From Actinomycetospora endophytica (GTDB taxonomy: Bacteria > Actinomycetota > Actinomycetes > Mycobacteriales > Pseudonocardiaceae), in contig NZ_JAJNDB010000005.1 of NCBI RefSeq assembly GCF_021026375.1, positions 434,001 through 498,000 of the forward strand: DNA of 64,000 bases. The letters run 5' to 3'. Below the pieces are notes generated by a model, which was given only the letters and a program-made list of their open reading frames with translations, did not search any database and had not been told where the DNA came from. Positions 31,472 to 37,907 of this stretch are shown here, one piece after another; positions within the stretch are counted from its first letter, which is position 1; every line of letters starts with the position of its first letter. Position numbers and translations under genes: made by a program.

Positions 31472-31858
31472 TCAGAGGTACGGGCGCGTCGTCAGTTCCA
31501 GGTAGTGGCCCGACGGGTCGAGCAGGTACACGCCGCGGCCGCCGTGCTCGGTGTTGGTCTCCCCCGGACGGGTGCGCTGCGGGTCGGCCCAGTGCGCGAG
31601 GTCGGTGTCCCGGATCCGGGTGAGCGCGCGGTCGAACAGCTCCTCGTCGACCAGGAACGCGTAGTGCTGCGGCTGAATCTCGGGGAACGCCTCGGGCGAC
31701 AGCGTCGCGAACTGGAAGAGCACGCCGCCGTCGAGGGTGATGTTGGTGAACGGACCCCAGCCGGGTGCCTCGTCGGCCTCGACGAGCCAGCGGTAGAAGC
31801 GGGCCGAGGCGTCGCGGTCGCGGGAGGCGACGATCGTGTGGTTGAAGCTGGCGGGCAC
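31472..31858 (-). CDS. VOC family protein (glyoxalase/dioxygenase fold)
   Basis: A 128-residue vicinal-oxygen-chelate protein: FNHTIVASRDRDASARFYRWLVE opens the first beta-alpha-beta-beta-beta unit with a metal-type His, HYAFLVDEELFDRALTRI the second, and GVYLLDPSGHYLELTTRP supplies the terminal Glu. Metal ligands H...E look intact. It may be a dioxygenase or lyase for an unknown substrate, or a resistance protein. GTG start at 31858. Confidence 0.88.
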   Translation of the reverse strand: MPASFNHTIVASRDRDASARFYRWLVEADEAPGWGPFTNITLDGGVLFQFATLSPEAFPEIQPQHYAFLVDEELFDRALTRIRDTDLAHWADPQRTRPGETNTEHGGRGVYLLDPSGHYLELTTRPYL

Positions 31859-32219
31859 TGCGGTGAGCGTAGCCGGGGCGGGCCGGTCAGCGATGGGCCG
31901 TTGCTGTCATCTGACGAGCGGACGGCGCCATCCACGCGCAAGCGCCGGGAGGCCGCGCGTGAACGACACGTTTCCCGGACATCAGGCGGAGATCACCGCG
32001 CGTGCGGAGCGCCGGAATCGTCCGTATCCGGTCATGAGCTGGGCGCAGGCGGCGATCACGAGCACGTCCGGTCCGAGTACGGATGATCTTCGTGTTACGG
32101 ATGTCCGATCTGCGTGATCCCGGTTGGTGACGGTTCGTTGCGCCGGATGACACCCCCGCGGTGTCGTCCGGAGCAGCGGCGCTCCGGGACCGACCGTCCT
32201 GATCGGGAAGGACCCCCAC
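31859..32219. other. Divergent spacer and structured leader
   Basis: A 361-bp spacer between the VOC gene and the small secreted protein gene. Its last 80 bases hold two overlapping hairpins (32143-32171 and 32168-32187). Nothing else recognisable was seen. Confidence 0.5.
32143..32187 (+). promoter_or_regulatory. Overlapping leader hairpins, one with an ANTAR-type hexaloop
   Basis: Hairpin 1: CCGGATGACACC (32143-32154) with GGTGTCGTCCGG (32160-32171), one wobble. Hairpin 2: CCGGAGC (32168-32174) with GCTCCGG (32181-32187), perfect, enclosing the hexaloop AGCGGC, which has the A1 and G4 required in ANTAR target loops. The two share 32168-32171, so they exclude each other. Confidence 0.45.
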
Positions 32220-32420
32220 ATGCAGAAGCCCTCCGCCCGCTCCCTCCGGTTCGCGTTCGCGGCCGTCGCCGGCCCGGCGCTCGCCATCGGGATCGCGGCG
32301 CCGGCCGCCAACGCCGCGGAGGTCACACCCGTCGCGAAGTACCTCGACCACAGCGTCTCGGACACCGAGCACGAGGTCGGCGCGGCGATCGACGATCTCG
32401 GCCTGGAGGCCGCGAAGTAG
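32220..32420 (+). CDS. Small secreted protein (66 residues)
   Basis: Signal peptide MQKPSARSLRFAFAAVAGPA with a likely AxA cleavage site (ANA-AEV, about residue 32), leaving a mature peptide of about 34 acidic residues (VTPVAKYLDHSVSDTEHEVG). GGGAAGGA stands seven bases before the ATG. Two overlapping hairpins precede it and a strong terminator follows (32460-32507), so it is an independently regulated single gene. Function unknown. Confidence 0.7.
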   Translation: MQKPSARSLRFAFAAVAGPALAIGIAAPAANAAEVTPVAKYLDHSVSDTEHEVGAAIDDLGLEAAK

Positions 32421-32459
32421 CACCCACGGGGCCGGCGGACTCGGACACCGCCGACCCCA

Positions 32460-32507
32460 CGAGGACCCGACCCGGACCGCTCCCCTGGAGCCCGGGCCGG
32501 GTCCTCG
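32460..32507 (+). terminator. Terminator hairpin of the small secreted protein gene
   Basis: CGAGGACCCG-A-CCCGG (32460-32475) pairs with CCGGG-C-CGGGTCCTCG (about 32492-32507) with one mismatch and a loop of about 16 bases. No U-tract follows. Confidence 0.6.
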
Positions 32508-32646
32508 TACCCGTCCGGGACACATCTGAGCACCGCATTCGCCCGCGACGATCTCGTGACGACCCGTCCCGCCCTCTGGACACGGACGTGACCGGCGCCG
32601 ACCATCGGATCCGCGTCACCGCCACGCACCGCCACGGGAGGCAGAC

Positions 32647-32805
32647 ATGCGACTGGGCCGCCGACTCACGTCCGGGATCGCCGAAGACCCGCCCGCCCCG
32701 ACTCCCGTCACGCCCGCCGTCGCGGACGACGACGCGCCGACGCCGGTCGTCGAGGCCCGGGCGACGTCCGACCGCGTCCCGGACCCGGCCGTCTCCGGGA
32801 ACTGA
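32647..32805 (+). CDS. Short acidic, Pro-rich reading frame (52 residues)
   Basis: MRLGRRLTSGIAEDPPAPTP and continuing Pro/Asp/Val-rich disordered sequence, ending at TGA 32803. Codon third positions are G/C-rich. It may be an independent small gene, or the N-terminus of the next gene, which continues in the +1 frame directly after this stop and lacks a start codon of its own. I cannot distinguish these. Confidence 0.4.
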   Translation: MRLGRRLTSGIAEDPPAPTPVTPAVADDDAPTPVVEARATSDRVPDPAVSGN

Positions 32806-32914
32806 GCTGAGCGCGTTCGGAGGACGCGCTCTCTTCGGCCGCCGGGCCGACCGGCCCGAGCCGGACGTCCCGGCCGACCGTCCCGCCCTGCCCGGGTGGA
32901 AGATCGCGTACCCC

Positions 32915-33574
32915 ATGCTCTCGGCCGACGGCGGCGCCGTCGGCTTCAACGGCGTCGCGCTGGGCCGCAGCCAGGTCTACGGCGCCGTCGCGGAGGCGGT
33001 GTGCGTGCAGTCCACGCGGCACCGCTGCCCGTCGACGTGGTGCGACTGCGGGTTCTACTGCTTCCACGACGCCGACCAGGCGCGCGCCCTGGCCTGCGAC
33101 GAGCAGTACGACCGCAGCGTCCTGCTCGAGATCCTCGCGTCCGGGCGCTACGTCTCCTACGAGCTCGGGCTGCGCTACCAGCGCCAGACGGTGCGCTCGG
33201 TGCGGATCGGGCGCTGCCGGTGCGGACGGACGTCGGCCGCGCTCGACGACGTCGGGGGTGGCATCGTCGGATGGCGGCGGCTCGAGCCGGTGTGCCGGGA
33301 GTGCGCCGGGCGCCGCGCGGTGCTGTCGCTGGAGACCTTCGGCGCGCTGTCCGGCGTGCCGGTGCGGGTCGACCACGGCACCGGGCACGCCCCGATGGCT
33401 CCGCTCGCCCCGCTCGACGAGGCGGACCGTGCGGATCTCGAGCCGCACGAGAGTGCCGTCCCCGATCTCTCCCCCGACGCCGAGATCCCGCTCCTGACCG
33501 CGGAGGTCACCCTCCTCCAGGCCCGGCTCGACGAGCTGCAGCGACGACTCGGGCGACTCACCGACCGCCCGTAG
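32915..33574 (+). CDS. Cys-rich protein of unknown function (start uncertain)
   Basis: Coding sequence clearly extends upstream of the ATG used here, to about 32807 (FGRRADRPEP..., LPGWKIAYPM), but no ATG, GTG or TTG is in frame there. The protein has several cysteine clusters that suggest zinc binding: HRCPSTWCDCGFYC, GRCRCG and CRECAGRR. The C-terminus is a short coiled coil (LTAEVTLLQARLDELQRRL). No family recognised. A CTG start at 32807 or a lost base joining it to the preceding 52-codon frame would explain the missing start. Confidence 0.65.
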   Translation: MLSADGGAVGFNGVALGRSQVYGAVAEAVCVQSTRHRCPSTWCDCGFYCFHDADQARALACDEQYDRSVLLEILASGRYVSYELGLRYQRQTVRSVRIGRCRCGRTSAALDDVGGGIVGWRRLEPVCRECAGRRAVLSLETFGALSGVPVRVDHGTGHAPMAPLAPLDEADRADLEPHESAVPDLSPDAEIPLLTAEVTLLQARLDELQRRLGRLTDRP

Positions 33575-33611
33575 CGGGGCACACCCGGCGTCGTGGGGTA
33601 GATCTGCGGGC

Positions 33612-35282
33612 GTGACGGCGACCGGTAGGCAATCCCCCGGCCTGGTGCTGGGCCCGATTCTGCGGCACGTGGGGACGAGGACCGCGACGGTATGGGTGGA
33701 GACCGCCGGTCCCGGCGTGGTCGAGGTGCTCGGGCACCGGGCGCCGACCTTCGCCGTGCAGGAGCAGCACTACGCGCTCGTCGTCGTGCGGGATCTCGAC
33801 CCGGGCACGTGCCGGACCTACGACGTACACGTCGACGGACGGCGGGTGTGGCCCCTCGAGGGCTCCGGGATGCCGCCGAGCCGGATCCGCACGCGCCCGA
33901 CGTCGTCCGTCGTCGCCGACCCGGCGCCGCAGCGGATCGTCTTCGGATCGTGCCGCTACCCTCCGACGGGCGACCCGGAGCTGGAGCGCGGCCTCGGCGT
34001 CGACGCCCTCGACGCCTACGCCGCGCGGCTGCTGGCGCGTCTGGAAGGCCTGGCCGACGACGACGGCGCCGCCGCGGAGCTGCCCGACGCGGTCTGCCTG
34101 CTCGGCGATCAGATCTACGCGGACGAGACCACGCCGCGCACCCAGGAGTGGATCCGCTCGCGGCGCGGCGTGGACTCCGGGGCGGGGCTGGAGATCGCCG
34201 ACTATCCGGAGTATGCGCACCTCTACTCCGAGACCTGGTCGGATCCCGAGGTCCGCTGGCTGCTCTCGACGGTGCCGACGTCGATGATCTTCGACGACCA
34301 CGACATCCGCGACGACTGGAACACCTCGCAGGCCTGGCGCGCGCAGATGGCTCAGCAGGACTGGTGGCCGGCCCGGATCCGGGCCGGGCTGGCCTCGTAC
34401 TGGGTCTACCAGCACCTGGGCAACCTCGACCCGGACACGCTGGCCTCGGACGCTCTGTACCAGGCGGTGATCTCGGCCGACGGCGACGTCTGGCCGCTGC
34501 TCGGGGAGTACGCGGCGCGGGCCGACGCGGCCGTCGGGAACCCGGAGGGCATCCGCTGGAGCTACCGCTGGGACCTCGGCCGGACGCGGCTGCTCATGAT
34601 CGACTCGCGGTGCGGGCGGGTGCTGAACGACGACGAGCGCCTGATGGTCAACGACGCCACGTTCACGTGGATCGAGGAGCAGGCCGCCGAGGGACCGGAC
34701 GAGGTCGACCACCTGCTCCTGGGGTCCTCGATCCCGTGGCTGATGCCGCCCGCGGCGACCCAGGTGCAGGCGATGAACGAGCGCTCGGCCGCGGCGGGGA
34801 GCGGGGTGGCCGAGCGGCTGCGCCAGGCCGTGGACCTCGAGCACTGGCCGGCGTTCCGCGCGTCGTTCGACCGGCTGGCCCGGCTCGTGGAGCGGGTGGC
34901 CTCGTCGTCGTCGGCGCCCGAGACGATCTGCGTGCTCTCCGGCGACGTCCACCACTGCTACGCCGCGCGCGCCGGGTTCGCGACGCCGACGCGCTCGCGG
35001 GTCTACCAGCTGACCTGCTCGCCGGTGCGCAACGGCGTCCCGTGGTTCATGGAGTACGTGTTCGCGCTCGGGTGGGTGCGCCCCGTCGTCGCGCTGGTCC
35101 GCCGGCTGGGGCGCTGGTGGGGCGTGCCGGAGGAGCCCGTGACCTGGGATCCGATCGGCGGCCCGTGGTTCGGCAACGCGGTCGCGACGCTGGAGATCAC
35201 CGGCCGGACCGCCCGGGTGCGCTGGGAGCGCTCCGGGCGGGACGGGCGGTTGGAGCCGGTGGCGGACCTGCCGTTGACGTAG
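33612..35282 (+). CDS. PhoD-like phosphatase / phosphodiesterase
   Basis: A 556-residue metallophosphatase of the PhoD family. An N-terminal fibronectin-like domain (about 10-100; GPILRHVGTRTATVWVET) precedes the catalytic domain: FGSCRYP (about 111-117), LLGDQIYADE (about 164-173), IFDDHDIRDDWN (about 225-236), SGDVHHCY (about 443-450). Unlike secreted PhoD there is no signal peptide at the GTG start, so it is probably cytoplasmic and may act on nucleotide-type or phosphodiester substrates. No PHO box precedes it. Confidence 0.88.
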   Translation: MTATGRQSPGLVLGPILRHVGTRTATVWVETAGPGVVEVLGHRAPTFAVQEQHYALVVVRDLDPGTCRTYDVHVDGRRVWPLEGSGMPPSRIRTRPTSSVVADPAPQRIVFGSCRYPPTGDPELERGLGVDALDAYAARLLARLEGLADDDGAAAELPDAVCLLGDQIYADETTPRTQEWIRSRRGVDSGAGLEIADYPEYAHLYSETWSDPEVRWLLSTVPTSMIFDDHDIRDDWNTSQAWRAQMAQQDWWPARIRAGLASYWVYQHLGNLDPDTLASDALYQAVISADGDVWPLLGEYAARADAAVGNPEGIRWSYRWDLGRTRLLMIDSRCGRVLNDDERLMVNDATFTWIEEQAAEGPDEVDHLLLGSSIPWLMPPAATQVQAMNERSAAAGSGVAERLRQAVDLEHWPAFRASFDRLARLVERVASSSSAPETICVLSGDVHHCYAARAGFATPTRSRVYQLTCSPVRNGVPWFMEYVFALGWVRPVVALVRRLGRWWGVPEEPVTWDPIGGPWFGNAVATLEITGRTARVRWERSGRDGRLEPVADLPLT

Positions 35283-35351
35283 CTGGTCAGGCGGTCTTGC
35301 GCTGACGCAGCAGGAAGGCGCGCCGCCAGAGGAGCTTGCCGGGTCCCTTGA

Positions 35352-35675
35352 CCATGCTTCCACGAGCACGTCCCGACGGTGCTGCCGTTCCGCCCGGAGA
35401 TGCGCGAGGTGCTCGAGGAGAACGACGGGATGCGTGAGCACATGTCGACCTACGGCTCCACCCTGCAGGTCGCGTACTTCATCCTCGGCGTGCGCGCGCA
35501 GGGCCTCGCCGCGGGTCCGATGGCCGGGTTCGACGGCGAGGCGATCGACCGCGAGTTCTTCGCCGACGGCCGGTACCGCACCAACCTCGTCGTGAACATC
35601 GGGCACCCCGGCGAGGACCCGTGGTTCGGCCGGCTGCCCCGCCTCGACGCGGACGAGGTCCTCACCTGGGCCTGA
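35352..35675 (+). pseudogene. Truncated RutE/HadB-type nitroreductase-fold remnant
   Basis: The frame begins abruptly after a TGA (35349) with FHEHVPTVLPFRP, then STLQVAYFILGVRAQGLAAGPMAGFD and NLVVNIGHPG, which match the C-terminal half of malonic semialdehyde reductase (RutE, about 196 residues). The FMN-binding N-terminal half is missing. A 22-codon minus-strand fragment (35354-35287) abuts the break point, so two decayed genes meet here. GTG 35379 could start a 98-residue peptide, but it would lack half the fold. Confidence 0.75.
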
Positions 35676-35688
35676 TCCCGTTCCGGTT

Positions 35689-35743
35689 CTGCGCGAGGGG
35701 ACCCTTCGGTCGGATAGAGCGACCGAAGGGTCCCCTCGCGCAG
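35689..35743. repeat. Perfect 24-bp inverted repeat (GAAGGG family)
   Basis: Arms 35689-35712 and 35720-35743 are exact complements around the 7-base loop GATAGAG. The core CTTCGGTCG is shared with the imperfect palindrome at 14462-14578. It lies between the rutE remnant and the convergent crotonase gene and probably terminates both. Confidence 0.85.
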
Positions 35744-35769
35744 TTCCGGGCGGCGCCGTTCCGGGCGGC

Positions 35770-36570
35770 TCAGCGGCCGGTGAAGGTGGCCTTCCCGTGG
35801 CCCTGCTCGACGAACGAGTCCATCGCGCCGCGGAGATCCTCGGTCCCGAACAGGGCGCCGGCGATCTCCGCGGTACGGGCGTTCGCCTGGCCGAGACCCC
35901 CGACGGCGAGCTCGCGCAGGATTTCCTTCGTGGCGGCGTGCGCCTGCGTCGGTCCGGCCGCCAGCGAGCGGGCGAGCTCGCGCGACACCGTCTCCACCTC
36001 GTCGTCGGGAACCATCCGGTCCACCGCGCCCCAGCGCTCCATCTCGGCCGCCCCGAATCGTCCCGCCGTCATGACGAACCACTTCGCGCGGCCCTGCCCG
36101 ACCCGCTCGGCGAGCCGCTGCGTGCCGCCCATCGCCGGGGTGAGGCCGACGGTCGCCTCGATCAGCCCGAAGCTCGCGGACTCGCCCGCGACGATGAGGT
36201 CGCACGCCAGCGCCAGCTCGAACGCCCAGGTCAGGGTGAGTCCGTGCGCGGCGAAGACCGTCGGGAACGGCAGCAGATGCACTCGCTCCCCCAGCTCGAC
36301 CAGCTCGGCGAAGTAGCGGCGGCCGCCCTCGACGTCGTGCGTCTGCGCCAGCGGGAGGAACGTCTCGCGGACGTCGACCCCGCCCGAGACGACCTTCCCC
36401 TCCGCGCGGAACAGCGCCCCGCGCGGACGCTGCTGCTCCAGCGCCGTGACCGCCTCGTTCAGCGAGGTGTGGAGATCGCGGTCGTAGAGGTTGAGCGGCG
36501 GGTGGTTCACGGTCACGACGGCGAGCTCGGGGTCGCTGCCGGTCTCGACGCGCACAGGTGGGGTGCTCAC
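35770..36570 (-). CDS. Enoyl-CoA hydratase/isomerase family protein
   Basis: A 266-residue crotonase-fold protein. VVTVNHPPLNLYDRDLHTSL opens the fold, KVVSGGVDVRE takes the position of the first oxyanion-hole loop, and LALACDLIVAGESASFGLIEATVGLTPAMGGTQRL is the second oxyanion loop and catalytic region, with Glu at the usual place (GLIE). Substrate could be an enoyl-CoA in fatty acid or aromatic degradation; no pathway partners are adjacent. GTG start at 36570 chosen for family length. Confidence 0.88.
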   Translation of the reverse strand: MSTPPVRVETGSDPELAVVTVNHPPLNLYDRDLHTSLNEAVTALEQQRPRGALFRAEGKVVSGGVDVRETFLPLAQTHDVEGGRRYFAELVELGERVHLLPFPTVFAAHGLTLTWAFELALACDLIVAGESASFGLIEATVGLTPAMGGTQRLAERVGQGRAKWFVMTAGRFGAAEMERWGAVDRMVPDDEVETVSRELARSLAAGPTQAHAATKEILRELAVGGLGQANARTAEIAGALFGTEDLRGAMDSFVEQGHGKATFTGR

Positions 36571-36598
36571 CCGTCGGACCCTGCCACTTCGCCTGCGG

Positions 36599-36644
36599 CA
36601 TGTGCGTGCGTTTCCGTGTCCCAGCACGGAAACGCACGCACATG
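36599..36644. repeat. Perfect 20-bp inverted repeat in a divergent spacer
   Basis: CATGTGCGTGCGTTTCCGTG (36599-36618) pairs exactly with 36625-36644 around the loop TCCCAG. Unlike the other palindromes here it lies between two divergent gene starts (crotonase and SbcD-like), so it may be a mobile repeat or an operator rather than a terminator. Confidence 0.8.
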
Positions 36645-36764
36645 CGCGGCAGCGCGAAGGCTGTCAGGGGGCCGTGCTCTCCTGATCACGACGGCGGCGG
36701 GGTGTCGCCGTCGGGTCGTCGGTCCGGACGGCCTACGGTCGGGGCCGGCGTTCGGGAGGTGAGC

Positions 36765-37907
36765 ATGCGCTTCGTCCACACGGCCGACTGGCAACTGGGC
36801 ATGACGCGGCGCTTCCTCGGCGCCGGACGCCCCGGTCAGGCGGCCGGCGAGGCGCAGGCCCGGTTCGCGCAGGCGCGCCTGGACGCGGTGGCGGCGCTCG
36901 GGCGGGTGGCCGCCGACGAGGGCGCCGCGTTCGTCGTCGTGTGCGGGGACGTGTTCGAGTCGAACCTCGTCGGGCCGGACGTCGTCGGCCGGGCGTGCGA
37001 GGCGCTGCGGGCGTTCACCGTGCCGGTGCTGCTCCTGCCGGGGAACCACGATCCGGCGGATGCCGCGCTCGTGATGCGCCGGGCGGACTTCGCGCGCCGC
37101 GCTCCGTCGCACGTCACGGTGCTCGACCAGCCGGGGATCCACGAGGTCGCGCCCGGCATCGAGGTCGTGGCGGCTCCGTGGCCGTCGAAGCGCCCGCTCT
37201 CGGACCTCGTGGCCGACCAGCTGCGGGCGCTCGAACCGGCCGGGCCCGGCGTCGTTCGGGTGCTGGCGGGCCACGGCGCGGTCGACGTGCTGTCCCCCGA
37301 CGCGCACGATCCCGCGGTGATCCACACCGACCAGTGCCGTGCGGCGCTCGCGGACGGCCGCGTGCACTACGTGGCGCTGGGCGACCGGCACTCCACCTGG
37401 GCGCTGCCCGGGGAGTCGCGCATCAGGTACTCCGGCGCACCCGAGGTCACCGCGCACGACGAGACCGATCCCGGCAACGTGCTCGTCGTCGACGCCGACG
37501 CGGGTGGGGCCGCCGTCCGGCCGGTGCGGGTGGGCCGGTGGGCGTTCACCCGGGAGCGCGCGGTGCTCGACACCGACGAGGACCTGGCGGCGCTGGACAC
37601 CCGCCTGGGCGCGCTCGCCGGTCCGGAGCGCACCGCACTGCGCCTGACCTGCGAGGGCACGCTGACGCTGCGGCAGCGGTCCCGGCTGGACGACGTTCTC
37701 GCCGGCCACACGCCGGTGCTCGCCTCGCTCGAGGTCGACACCGCCGAGCTGGTCACCCGCCCGGACGACGCGGACGTCGAGGCCCTCGGGCTGTCGGGTT
37801 TCGCCGCCTCCGCCGCGGCCGAGCTGGCGTCCGAGGTCGAGGACCCCGAGGCGCTCGACGCCCTCGCCCTGCTGCACCGGCTCGCCGCCACCGGGGGTGA
37901 GCGGTGA
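36765..37907 (+). CDS. SbcD/Mre11-like DNA repair exonuclease
   Basis: A 380-residue calcineurin-type nuclease, partner of the SbcC-like ATPase that follows. HTADWQLG (residues 5-12) is motif I with Gln where Mre11/SbcD have the metal His; VVCGDVFESN (about 58-67) is motif II, LLPGNHDP (about 90-97) motif III, LAGHGAV motif IV, and ALGDRHSTW replaces the usual GHxH. A GGGAGG site precedes the ATG at 36765. The stop overlaps the sbcC-like GTG start (GTGA). Role: processing of DNA ends or hairpins, possibly including the many palindromes of this genome. Confidence 0.88.
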   Translation: MRFVHTADWQLGMTRRFLGAGRPGQAAGEAQARFAQARLDAVAALGRVAADEGAAFVVVCGDVFESNLVGPDVVGRACEALRAFTVPVLLLPGNHDPADAALVMRRADFARRAPSHVTVLDQPGIHEVAPGIEVVAAPWPSKRPLSDLVADQLRALEPAGPGVVRVLAGHGAVDVLSPDAHDPAVIHTDQCRAALADGRVHYVALGDRHSTWALPGESRIRYSGAPEVTAHDETDPGNVLVVDADAGGAAVRPVRVGRWAFTRERAVLDTDEDLAALDTRLGALAGPERTALRLTCEGTLTLRQRSRLDDVLAGHTPVLASLEVDTAELVTRPDDADVEALGLSGFAASAAAELASEVEDPEALDALALLHRLAATGGER

